Shown here piece after piece: positions 34,491-44,801 of a stretch of 64,000 nt of DNA. The stretch covers positions 72,137,291-72,201,290 of the forward strand of contig NC_134080.1 in NCBI RefSeq assembly GCF_000715075.1, given 5' to 3'. Both the position numbers and the translations under genes were made by a program. The notes under the pieces were generated by a model. It made no database searches. It saw nothing but the letters and a program-made list of their open reading frames with translations, and was not told the origin of the DNA. Every line of letters starts with the position of its first letter. The stretch's first letter is position 1. This DNA comes from Nicotiana tabacum (Eukaryota; Streptophyta; Magnoliopsida; Solanales; Solanaceae).

Positions 34491-35180
34491 ATTCATCTGG
34501 TGCCAGGCACTCATCTCTATTCCACCATATCGCATGGCACCAGCAGAGTTGAAAGAATTAAAGGAACGGTTATAGACTTTCTCTATAAGGATTTTATCAG
34601 GCCTAGCGTGTCACTTTGGGTTACACCAGTACTATTTGTGAAGAAGAAAGATGGTTCTATGAGGATGCGCATTAACTACAGGTAGTTGAACAATGTTACC
34701 ATCAAGAACAAGTATTCACTGCCACATTTTAATGATTTATTTGATCGGGGTGCTAGGGTATTCTCGATGATTTACTTGAGATAAGGAATATCAGGGCTTT
34801 AGATATTCCTAAGACGACTTTCAGGACCTGTTATGGCCATTATGAGTTATTGGTGATGTCTTTTGGATTGACCAATGCCCTAGAAGCTTTTACACACTTG
34901 ATGAACAACATATTTTAGCCTTATCTAGATTCCTTCGTCATTGTCTTCATTGATGATATATTGGTGTATTCACAGAGTTGGGAGGAGTATTGATGATTGT
35001 GCTCCAAACTTTGAGGGAGAAGAAGTTATATGCTAAATTCTCCAAGTGTGAGTTCTGGTTAGACTCGGTGGAATTCTTGGGCCATGTGGTGTCCAATGAG
35101 GGGATTAAGATGAATCCAAAGAATGTTGAGGCAAGTTAGAGTTGGCCCTGACTATCTACTACTATAGAGATCCAGAGTTT
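34491..35180 (+). pseudogene. gypsy reverse transcriptase (element G), heavily broken
   Basis: Recognisable RT segments occur in changing frames: [41 protein letters not shown] (by position) and, at about 34945-34980, the catalytic FIDDILVYS box. At least five stops and several shifts are present, including a stop after YR where E has KLNK. The copy cannot make RT. Confidence 0.87.
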
Positions 35181-35638
35181 CCTAGGGTTAGCTGGGTATT
35201 ATCACCACTTTGTGGATGGATTTTCATTTATCGTAACCCCATTGACTAAATTGACGCAGAAAGTTGCCCCATTTAGGTGGATCGACGAGTGTGATGAGAG
35301 CTTTCAGAAGCTCAAGATTGCCTTGACTATAGATCCAGTTCTGGTTTTGCCTTCAGGACCGGGTTCTTATACAGTCTATTATGATACTTCACGGGTTAGC
35401 ATTGGGTGTGTGTTGATTCCTAGGGTTAGCTGGGTATTATCACCACTTTGTGGATGGGTTTTCATTTATCGTAACCCCATTGACTAAATTGACGCAGAAA
35501 GTTGCCCCATTTAGGTGGATCGACGAGTGTGATGAGAGCTTTCAGAAGCTCAAGATTGCCTTGACTATAGATCCAGTTCTGGTTTTGCCTTCAGGACCGG
35601 GTTCTTATACAGTCTATTATGATGCTTCACGGGTTAGC
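35181..35638 (+). repeat. 238-bp tandem duplication in the RNase H region of element G
   Basis: cctagggttagctgggtatt begins at 35181 and again at 35419. The second unit runs to 35638 with only two substitutions relative to the first (gattttc/ggttttc, gatactt/gatgctt). Both encode the segment from GWVFIYRNPID-like sequence to the YTVYYD(T/A)SRVS start of RNase H. The rest of RNase H and the front of integrase are deleted directly after the second unit. Confidence 0.95.
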
Positions 35639-36811
35639 TTTGTGTTCCAAATGTGGATTGTTTGAGAGAGCTGATCATTGAGGAGGCCTATATTCATCCG
35701 GATGCTGCGAAGACGTACCATGATTTTAGGCAGCATTATTAGTGGCGGAGCATGAAGAAGGATATTTTTTAGTATGTTGCTCGGTGTTTCAACTGTCAAT
35801 AAGTTAGTACCGGGTGGCATACTTCAGAGGTAAAATATATCATTATCACCATGAATTTTTTAGTTGCGTTGCCACGAACCTTGAGGAGATTTGATGCGGT
35901 GTGGGTCATTGTGAATAGACTGACCAAGTCCGCACGATACATTCCAGTCATGACTACTTACACTTCAGAGCAGCTGACCCAAATTATCTTTGAGAGATTG
36001 TTCTCCTTGATGGTGTGCTTGTTTCGAATATGTCGGATCAAGGAACTTAGTTTACAAGCAATTTTTGGAGAGTAGTACAGCGTGAGTTGGGCACTTAGGT
36101 CGAGTTGAGTACGACATTTCATCTCCAGACGGATGGGCAATCCAAGCGTAATATTTAGATCTTGGAGGACATGGTACGAGCTTGTGTTGTTGATTCCGGG
36201 GGCTAGTGGGACCAGTTTTTGTTGTTAGCAGAGTTTACCTACAACAATAGCTATCAGTCGAGTATCTAGATCACTGCGTATGAGTCCTTATAATTGGAAG
36301 CGATGTCATTCTCTGGTTGGTTGATTGGTTGGTTTGAGCCTGGAGAGGCTAGGTTGTTGGTAACTGATCTAGTTTGGGATTCTTTGGAGAAGGTAAAGTT
36401 GATTCAGGAGCGACTTCGTATAGCACAGTCGAAGTAGAAGAGTTATGTTGATAGGAAAGCTCGTGATGTGGCATATATGGTGGGTGAGAAGGACCTACTC
36501 AGAGTTCTACCCATGAATGGTGTGATGAGTTTCGGAAAGAAGGGAAAGTTAAGCCCTAGGTATTGGTCCTTTTGAGATCTTGGAGAGGGTTAGAGAAGTG
36601 GCCTACAAACTTTCCTTGCCACCTATTTTATTAGGAGTTCATCTAATGTTTCATGTTTCCATGCTTTGAAAGTATTATGGGGTTGTATGCATTAGTTTTA
36701 GCACGGTATAGTTGGACAAGGATTTGACTAATGATTTCGAGTCCGTGGCCATTTTGGACCAGGAGGTTTGGAAGTTAAGGTCAAAGAATATAGCATTGGT
36801 GAAGGTTTATT
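35639..36811 (+). pseudogene. gypsy integrase and C-terminal region (element G), truncated
   Basis: Starts abruptly at the VPNVDG-like part of the pre-integrase linker. Then come the zinc-binding HPDAAKTYHDF and YVARCFNCQ segments with two stops, the core ([20 protein letters not shown]), the shifted TFHLQTDGQS region near 36110, and the GKLSPR..GPFEIL region near 36545. The polyprotein stops at 36811, inside the chromodomain-like tail (LRSKNIALVKV), where LTR E1 begins. Element E therefore inserted here. Confidence 0.87.
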
Positions 36812-37514
36812 TGTGACGACCCAGCCCGTCGTCACGTGAGTTACTGCCCCGTTTCCCCCATTTTATGCTTCTTCATGTTTTGTTATCGGTATTCGGTGTG
36901 TAGAGTTAAACCGGATTGGTTTTGATAGAAAATGAAACACTTAGTCTCCTTAAGGAAGACTTGTTTTGGAAAAGTCAATCGGATGTTGACTATTGAGTTA
37001 GAGGGCTCGGATGTGACTTTCGGTGATTCGGTTAGCTTCGGGGGTTGATATGTGTCTTAGGAGTGTGATCGGAATTGATTTTGGAGGTCCGGAGTGGAAT
37101 TAGGCTTGAATTGGCGAAGTTAGTATTTTGGCGAATTTCGGTTGGTAGGTGAGATTTTGATACGGGGTCGGAATGGAATTCCGAGAGTTGCAGCAGCTTT
37201 ATTAGGTGATTTTGGATGTGTGTACAAAATTTCAGATCATTCACAGGTGTTTTGGTCGGGTTTTTTATCAAATGCGTATTTCGGAAGTTTTTAAGAAATT
37301 TAGGCTTGAATCCGATGTAATTTGATGGTTTTGGTGTTGTTTGTGGTGTTTTGATGATTGGAACAAGTTTGAATGATGTTTTAGGATGGTTTGGCACTTT
37401 TGGTTGAGGTCCCGGGGGCCTCGGGGTGATTTCGGATGGTCAATCGGACCAATCTTGGTTTTTGAAGTTGCATATTTCAACTGAGTGTTGCAGAACATTT
37501 TTGTTCTCTGAGAT

Positions 37515-37850
37515 CGCAGGAGTACAATTGCAATCGCATAGAAGATTTCGGGAAGGCCGTTCTGATTCCTCAATGCAATCGCAGAATAGGGTATGCGATT
37601 GCATAGGTTGAGGAGGTTGTTCGATCGAATGAGGAGTAATGCGATCGCGTAGTGTTAAATGGACCTGAGGTACTGAGGGGTACTACTTTGTTCAATGTGA
37701 TCGCGGAGTAGTGTATGCGATCGCGTAGGTTTGATTGGTGAAGCAGTGCGATCGCAGTTAAGGGGTCACGTTCGCATAGGACATTTTGGAGGCCTGGGAA
37801 AGTTGAGTTATGCGATCGCAGAGGCTTGGATGCGATCGCATAGAGTAAAA
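37515..37850 (+). repeat. GCGATCGC palindrome cluster in LTR E1
   Basis: About a dozen copies or variants of the octamer gcgatcgc, often followed by atag or gtag: atgcgattgcatag, atgcgatcgcgtag, gtgcgatcgcag, tatgcgatcgcagagg. Most variants differ by a C-to-T or G-to-A change inside a CpG. The cluster lies 700-1040 bases into the LTR and ends about 20 bases before the TATA-like sequence. Confidence 0.92.
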
Positions 37851-37978
37851 TCTGGGCTGATAGAAGGGTTTTAATAAATATTTCACCCGCGAACCAAGTC
37901 CCATTTCCTCCATTGTTGAGTAACCTTGGGAGCTTTTGACGAGTATTAAAGAGGGTTTTGACTGGGAATCGATTGGAG

Positions 37979-37984
37979 GTGAGT
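37979..37984 (+). other. candidate 5' splice site 1 in LTR E1
   Basis: ttggag|gtgagtcc about 108 bases after the TATA-like sequence, equivalent to 3170 in LTR A and 21798 in LTR C. The LTR E2 equivalent is at 45970. A second donor-like ttgag|gtgagtaatg is at 38378, mirrored at 46369 and by 22211 in LTR C. Confidence 0.45.
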
Positions 37985-39653
37985 CCTATGGCCTAGAAAC
38001 GTCATTTAATTGTAGATTCAACATCTAAATTCATGGAAATTTTATTAAAAAGGGAAGGATTAGGGCTTGACTTTTGAAATAGGAATTTGGGGGTTTGAGG
38101 GAGCATTTGAGCTCGGATTTCAGTAAATTTGATATGTATAGACTCGTGGCGAGATAAGGAATCCGGCGATGTCAATTTTCTGATTTTTCGAGAAGTGGGT
38201 TCGATGCTCGAGTTTTGCCAACTTCGTGATTTTCGATATTTTTCGAGTCTTTTCGATTGGGTTGTATTCCCTTAGCCTATTGTAACTTATTACTTCTGGT
38301 TTTGATCAGATTCGACTCTCGAGGAGGTTGATTTGCGAGGCAAGGGAGTAGCGAGCTAGGATTTCGGCCTGCTTGAGGTGAGTAATGAATGTAAATGATG
38401 TCCTGAGGGTTTGAAACCCCAGATTTGCACATCGTAGTGCTATATTGAGGTGAGACACGCGTTTGATGAGTGCGGGTCATTTACTATTGGGGATTGTGAC
38501 TTGGTCCATCCCGAGTGATGCTTCTACTGCGTATTTGATTAAAGCTTATTTGTTATCATCATTATTTGAACTGATTGTCATATTTGGGCTTCTTGCCAAT
38601 TCATTGAACCCTCTAGGGAGTTTATTTACTATTTCATCACTGTTTGACTTACTACTTGAACTCAGTCGTACCGTTTTCTACTGTCTTACAACTCAGCCAC
38701 TTTTACTCAATTTTTGAAACTAAAAGATATATTAAATGATATTTTGGGCTGAGAACTACTATTTTACTATTGCCCGAGGGGCTTATATGATTTCTGGACT
38801 GAGTACGGCCAACGGCCAGATGTGAGGATACTATGGGATCGGGTTGCGCACCGCAGCAGTGTTATACTGATATTGATATGAGGCCGAGGGCCTAGATTTG
38901 ATACCACGAGATGGCTTGATATTGCGCTTGGGCCGTAAGGGGCCCCTCCCGGAGTCTGCACACCCCTAGTGAGTGCCATCAACGATAAATAAATGGAGCA
39001 GGCTGCACGCCGCAGCGGGTACTATAGGGTACCATTCTATGTGTTGATTTCTCTTTATATGTCTATCACTTAACTGCTTATTTGTGGTAGTATTTCTACA
39101 TTTCGCTTCCATTGGGTTATTACTCTCACATTACTTGCTTTTAAACTGCCGCAGTGTAGATTACTCTGTGTTTTCCGTGATTTCTTATTCTCAGTCATTA
39201 TTTATGCTTATTACTCACTGGGTCGGAGTACTCACATTACTCCCTGCACCTTGCGTGCAGATCCAGGTGCATCTGAGGCTGAGTAAGGATTATTTCAGTT
39301 GAGCAGCGCATATCCGGGAGCATCGAGGTAGTTGCATGGCGTCCGCAGCCCTGATCTCTCCCTTCTATCATTGTTATCAATTAGTATTCCCTAGATGGAC
39401 ATGTATTAGGTTGTTAAACTTGTACTAGAGGCTCGAAACTTGTGACACCAGATCTATATTGGCTATGTAGTGGTATTATCATCTGACTTTCCGCATATTT
39501 AACTCGTTGTCTTAAACTCTTATTGGAGTAATTTAGCAATTTAACTGTGTTAACTGATAATGATTTTCATAAGAAAACAGAAAGGGTTGTTAGTTGGTCA
39601 GGCTTGCCTAGCAGTGTGTTGGGTGCCATCACGACTGGGGTTGGGTCGTGACA

Positions 39654-39845
39654 CGCTGCTCCTGTTTTTCGGCTGTGTTTTGTTCCCGAACACTTCGGGG
39701 AGTCTCGTGAGTATGCGCTTTCTCCATCATCTTCAGCAGCTTGATGCTTTACCCCAGTATAGCTGGGGTGTTGCTGTTCTCGCATACCTGTATAGGAGCA
39801 TGTGTCTCCGAATACTAAATTTCTCTTTATTCCATTCTCTCACAG
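39654..39845 (+). other. leader of element E ending in a 3' splice-site-like sequence
   Basis: About 190 bases between the LTR and the gag ATG. No initiator-Met primer binding site is recognisable after the LTR (it reads cgctgctcctg). A palindromic ccccagtatagctgggg lies near 39753. The last 25 bases are a pyrimidine tract ending ctctcacag directly before ATG, a good plant 3' splice site. Confidence 0.55.
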
Positions 39846-41165
39846 ATGGTGAGGACTCGAGCTACCGGACGTGCCGGATGACCACCAGTACCAGCTACTG
39901 AGGCTACTAGAGGCCGTGGACACGGTCGTGGTCGTGGTAGAGGCAGAGCAGCAGGGACAGCACCTATGGATAATTTAGTTGCCCCAGCTCAGGACCAGGC
40001 TCCAACAGCACCAGTGCGGGCACCAGCTGTGCCCATTATGATACCGGGTCTCCAGGAGGCCTTGGCACAGATCTTGACAATTTGCACAGGCCTGGCTCAG
40101 GCAGTTTCAGCCACCACAGCAGCAGCTACTTCACAGGCCGGGGGAGGCAATCAGACCCCCGCTTCTCGCACACCTGAGCAGGTAGTGCAGGGACTACAGA
40201 CGCCGAGGGCACCTCCAGCTCAGCCGGTTATACCAGTTCAAGAGTTTGTAGTACCAGCTATGCCGGACAATGAGCAACGTCGTCTTGAGAGGTTTGTTAG
40301 GCTCCAGCCTCCGTCGTTTAGTGGTGCTGAGGGCGAGGATGCCTAGGGTTTTCTTGACAAGTGCCAACAGATGCTCCGTACAGCAGGGATTCTTGAGTCT
40401 AGTGGTGTGGCATTTACCACCTTTCAGTTCTCGGGGGTTGCCTTTACTTGGTGGGAGGATTTTAAGAGGCGTAGGCCGGTTGGTGTAGCACAACTTTCTT
40501 GGCAGCAGTTCTCCGCTCTCTTCTTAGAGAAGTATGTACCGTAGTCCCGCAGAGAGGAGCTGCATAGGAAGTTTGAGTGGTTAACGCAGGGGCTTATGAC
40601 CGTGACCCAGTATGAGATGAGGTAAAATCTGAGTTGGCTCGTCATGCCATTTGGATGATTCCGACAGATCATGAGAGGATCAGGAGATTTGTGCATGGCT
40701 TTAACTACCATCTCCATATTCTGATGACTAGAGAGAGTATTGGGTGCTACGTTCGAGGAGGTGGTTGATATCACTCGTGAGATTGAGACGGTTTGCCATC
40801 AGGAGCGAGAGGAGAGGGAGGCCAAGAGGACTCGAGGATCGGGCAGTTACAGTGGTGCTCCTTCGAGAGGCCAGTGCCAGCATGGTAGAGGTCATTCTTT
40901 CAGTCCTGCTCATTCGGCCCGTCCAGATTATCGTGGGACATCTTTCGGTCGTGGTCATCTTAGGTCTCAGCAGGGCCAGCCTTCACTCAGCGCCCTTCCA
41001 GCTCAGAGTTCGTCTCATGCCCCATCAGCTCAGGGTTCTTTTGCGCCGAGTGCATTAGCTAGTCACTCTGGTGCGAGGGGTTCCCTTCAGTCCCCATCTC
41101 CAGCACCGGGTAGTTGTTATGAGTGCGGAGAGTTGGGCATATGAGGAGGCAGTGTCCTCGACTTC
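39846..41165 (+). pseudogene. gypsy gag (element E)
   Basis: Starts MVRTRATGR directly after the acceptor-like cacag, then an Arg/Gly-rich run (RGRGHGRGRGRGRA) and an Ala/Pro-rich linker. The capsid domain lies at about 40300-40640 with FVRLQPPSFSGAEGEDA, FLDKCQQML and WWEDFKRRRP. A zinc knuckle CYECGELG begins near 41118 and its second half is in another frame after a one-base loss. Stops at 40344-40346, about 40543 and 40622, plus one eleven codons after the ATG, kill the frame. Gag packages the RNA. Confidence 0.88.
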
Positions 41166-42185
41166 GCAGTGGTCAGTATCAGCAAAGGGGTTAGCCCTCG
41201 ACTTCTGCTCCAGTTACTTCACCACCCGCCCAGCCAGCTAGGGGTGGAGGTCAGGCAGCCAAGGGTCACCCTAGAGGGGGAGGTTGATCAAAGGGAGGTC
41301 AAGCCCATTTCTATTCCAGGTAGACCCAACGCCACTGCTTCGGATGCTGTCATTACAGGTATTGTTTCAGTCTGCCATAGAGATGTCTTTGCATTATTTG
41401 ATCCCAGTTCCACCTTTTCTTATGTGTCATCATACTTTGCTCATTATTTGGGTACGCCCTGTGAGTTTTTTGCTTTACCTATTCATGTATCTACCCCGGT
41501 GGGCGATACTATTATTGTAGACCGTGTGTACCGGTCATGTGTGGTGACTATTGGGGGTCTGGAGACCCGAGTAGATCTATTGCTATTGAACATGGTGGAT
41601 TTTGATGTCATTTTGGGCATGGATTGGCTATCCCCGTGTCATGCTATTCTAGACTGTCATGCTAAGACAGTCACTTTGGCTATCCCGGGTGTACCGCGGA
41701 TCGAGTGGCGTGGTGTGACTGATTATGTTCCTAGAAGAGTGATCTCCTTCTTGAAGGCACAACATATGGTTAGTAAGGGTTGCCTTTCTTATCTAACGTT
41801 TGTGAGGGATGTTGGAGCCGAGACTCCTAGTGTTGATTTTGTTCCAGTTGTGAGGGATTTTTCCGATGTTTTTCCTGCAGACCTGCCGATCATACCACCG
41901 GACAGGGATATTGATTTTGGTATTGACCTTGTGCCAGGCACTCAGCCCATTTCTATTTTGTCGTATCGTATGGAACCAGTAGAGTTGAAGGAATTGAAAG
42001 AACAGCTTCAGGAACTCCTAGATAAGGGGTTCATTCGGCCTAGTGTGTCACCTTGGGGTGCGCCCGTTCTGTTTGTGAAGAAGAAGGATGGCACAATAAG
42101 AATGTGCATCGATTATAGGAAATTGAACAAAGTAACAATTAAGAACAAGTATCCTTTGCCTCGCATTGATGATTTATTTGAATAG
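41166..42185 (+). pseudogene. gypsy protease and N-terminal reverse transcriptase (element E)
   Basis: The frame carries [16 protein letters not shown], the retropepsin active-site region; this family typically has DPG there, so DPS is a likely substitution. [14 protein letters not shown] follows. RT begins about residue 225 with the motif [18 protein letters not shown], then [20 protein letters not shown] and [24 protein letters not shown] replacing a glutamine codon ends it at 42183-42185. The first 40 residues of the open frame are probably out of frame with the original. Confidence 0.9.
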
Positions 42186-43148
42186 TTTCAGGGAGCGAGA
42201 GTGTTCTCCAAGATTGATCTCCGTTCGGGCTATCACCAGTTGAAGATCAGGGATTCAGATATTCTTAAGACTGCTTTCAGGACCAGATATGGTCATTATG
42301 AGTTTCTTGTTATGTCTTTCGGGCTAACCAATGCCCCAGCAGCATTCATGCATTTGATGAACAACGTGTTCCAGCCTTATCTCGATTCATTCGTCATAGT
42401 CTTCATTGACGATATTCTGGTGTATTCGCATAGTCAGGAGGAGCACGCGGAGCATTTGAGAGTTATGTTGCAGAGGTTGATAGAGGAGAAGCTTTATGCA
42501 AAATTCTCCAAGTGTGAGTTTTGGCTCAATTCAGGGGCTTTCTTGGGGCACGTGGTGTCCAGCGAGGGTATTCAGGTTGATCCAAAGAAGATATAGGTGG
42601 TTCAGAGTTGTCCTAGACCGTCCTCAGCCATAAAGATTTGTAACTTTCTTGGGTTAGCAGGCTATTATCGCCGGTTTGTTCAGGGATTTTCATCCATTGC
42701 ATCTCCCTTGACCAAGTTGACTCAGAAGGGTGCTCCATTTGTATGGTCGGACGAGTGTGAGAAGAGCTTACAGAAGCTCAAGACATCCTTGACCACAGCT
42801 CCAGTGTTAGTTTTGCCATCAGCTTCAGGTTCATATACTATTTATTGTAATGCTTCGAGAGTTGGGATTGGTTGTGTGTTGATGCAGGAGGGTAGAGTTA
42901 TTGCTTATGTTTCTCGTCAGTTGAAGCCCCATGAGAAAAACTACCTTAATTTGGAGTTGGCTGACATAGTTCATGCATTGAAGATTTGGAGGCATTAATT
43001 GTATGGCGTATCTTGTGAGGTGTTCACTAATCATCGTAGTCTTCAGCATTTGTTCAAGCAAAAGGATCTTAATTTGAGGCAGTGAAGATGGTTAGAGTTG
43101 CTTAAAGATTATGATATTACCATATTGTAGAACCTGGGGAAGTCCAAT
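42186..43148 (+). pseudogene. gypsy RT core and RNase H (element E)
   Basis: RT core: [17 protein letters not shown] (first catalytic D), [26 protein letters not shown] (the FIDD box) and [23 protein letters not shown] at 42594-42596 separates it from the connection and RNase [24 protein letters not shown] (N replaces the usual D of this RNase H motif), [13 protein letters not shown] and ALKIWRH. Further stops occur at about 42997, 43084 and 43128. The D-to-N change would disable RNase H even without stops. Confidence 0.9.
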
Positions 43149-44126
43149 GTGGTGGCTGATACCTTGAGCCGAAAGGCAGTGAGTATGGGGAGTTTGGCAT
43201 ATATTCCAGTTGGGGAGAGACCCCTTGCAGTTGATGTTCAGGCTTTGGCCAATCGGATGGTGAGATTAGATATTTCAGAGCCTAGTCGGGTGTTGGCTTG
43301 TGTGGTTTCTCGGTCTTCCTTATATGATCGCATCAGAGAGCGCCAGTATGATGATCCACATTTGCTTGTCCTTAAGGACAGAGTTCAGCATGATTATGCC
43401 AGAGATGTGACCATCGGTGATGATGGTGTATTGAAGATGCAGGGCCGGATTTGTGTGTCCAATGTGGATGGGCTTAGAGAGTTGATTCTGGAGGAGGCCC
43501 ATAGCTCGCGGTATTCCATTCATCCGGGTGCCGCGAAGATGTATCAGGATTTGAGGCAGCACTATTGGTGGAGAAGACTGAAGAAAGATATCGTGGGATT
43601 TGTAGCTTGGTGTCTCAATTGTCAGCAGGTGAAATATGAGCATCAGAGACCGGGTGGCTTGCTTCAGCAGATGGTTATTCCCGAGTGGAAGTGGGAGAAG
43701 ATTACCTTGGACTTTGTTGTTGGACTTCCACGGACTTTGAAGAGGATTGATGCGATTTGGGTGATTGTGGATCGGCTGACCAAGTATGCACACTTCATTC
43801 CTGTGTGTACTACCTATTCTTCAGAGCAGTTGGCAGGGATTTATATCCGGGAGATTGTTCGGTTGCATGGTATTTCGGTTTCCATCATCTCAGATAGAGG
43901 TACTCAGTTTACTTCGCAGTTTTGGAGGGTCGTGCAGAGGGAGTTGGGTACTCAGGTGGAGTTGAGCACAACATTTCATCCTCAGACGGACGGACAGTCC
44001 GAGCGTACTATCCAGATATTGGAGGACATGTACCGTGCTTGTGTTATTGATTTTGGAGGTTCATGGGATGAGTTTTTGCCACTTGCAGAGTTTGCTTACA
44101 ACAATAGCTACCAGTCGAGTATTTAG
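43149..44126 (+). pseudogene. gypsy integrase core (element E)
   Basis: The longest intact stretch of this copy, 325 residues. It starts in the VVADTLSRKA junction. Zinc-binding residues H125, H138, C155 and C158 and the catalytic triad D188, D249 and E285 (35 residues between the last two) are all present. KYEHQRPGG follows the zinc domain. A TAG replaces a glutamine codon at 44124-44126 just before MALYEALYG. Confidence 0.92.
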
Positions 44127-44790
44127 ATGGCTCTGTATGAGGCTTTGTATGGAAGGCAGTGTAGATCTCCCATTGGTTGGTTCGACCCAGCGAGGCTAGG
44201 CTATTGGGGATAGATTTGGTTCAGGACGCCTTAGAGAAGGTGAAGGTGATTCAGGAGAGGCTTCGTACAGCACAGTCGCATCAGAAGAGCTATGCGGACC
44301 GAAAGGTTCGAGATGTATCCTAAATGATTAGTGAGAAGGTCTTGCTGAAGGTTTCGCCCATGGAGGGTGTTATGAGGTTTTGGAAGAAAGGCAAGTTGAG
44401 TCCGCGGTTCATTGGGCCTTTTGAGGTGCTTCGAAGGATTGGGGAGTTGGCTTATGAGCTTACTTTACCACCCAGCCTGTCGAGTGTGCATCTGGTATTT
44501 CATGTTTCTTTGCTCCGGAAGTATATTGGGGATCTGTCTCATGTTTTGGACTTCAGCACGGTTCAGTTGGATGATGGTTTGACCTTTGATGTGGAGCCAG
44601 TAGCTATTTTGGGTCGCCAGGTTCGGAAGTTGAGGTCAAAGGATATAACTTCAGTGAAAGTGCAGTGGAGAGGTCGGCCAGTGGAGGAGGCTACCTGGGA
44701 GACCGAGCGGGAGATACAGAGCAGATATCCTCATCTGTTTGAGTCTCCAAGTATGTTTCTTGATCCGCTCGAGGACGAGCATTTGTTTTA
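44127..44790 (+). pseudogene. integrase C-terminal domain and chromodomain-like tail (element E)
   Basis: After a shift near 44200 and a stop near 44323, the frame from 44324 is open to the TAG at 44789-44791. It contains [20 protein letters not shown] (GPY/F domain), then [26 protein letters not shown] and ATWETE (chromodomain-like), and ends DEHLF. It matches the tail of element A closely. Confidence 0.9.
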
Positions 44791-44801
44791 GTTAGGGAGG
44801 A
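44791..44801 (+). other. polypurine tract of element E
   Basis: gttagggagga lies between the stop codon and the TGTGACGACC start of LTR E2. Confidence 0.78.

Larger units (their letters stand above)
36812..39653 (+). repeat. LTR E1, 5' LTR of element E (2842 bp)
   Basis: Starts TGTGACGACCCAGCCCG and ends GGTTGGGTCGTGACA. Contents: GCGATCGC cluster (37515-37850), a weak TATA-like aataaatatt (37871), GTGAGT at 37979, GTGAGT at 38378, and a primer-adjacent end with ctgcaccttgcgtgcagatccagg at 39244-39267. The LTR is matched base for base by 44802-46785. Confidence 0.93.

Noticed and set aside
37515..37850. CRISPR-like array suggested by repeated octamers with spacers
   Set aside because: The spacing is irregular, the words are too short and palindromic, and the host is a plant retrotransposon LTR.
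39567..39901. Plus-strand open frame across the LTR E1 end and the leader
   Set aside because: It crosses the LTR boundary and overlaps the gag start in another frame, so it is a shadow frame.
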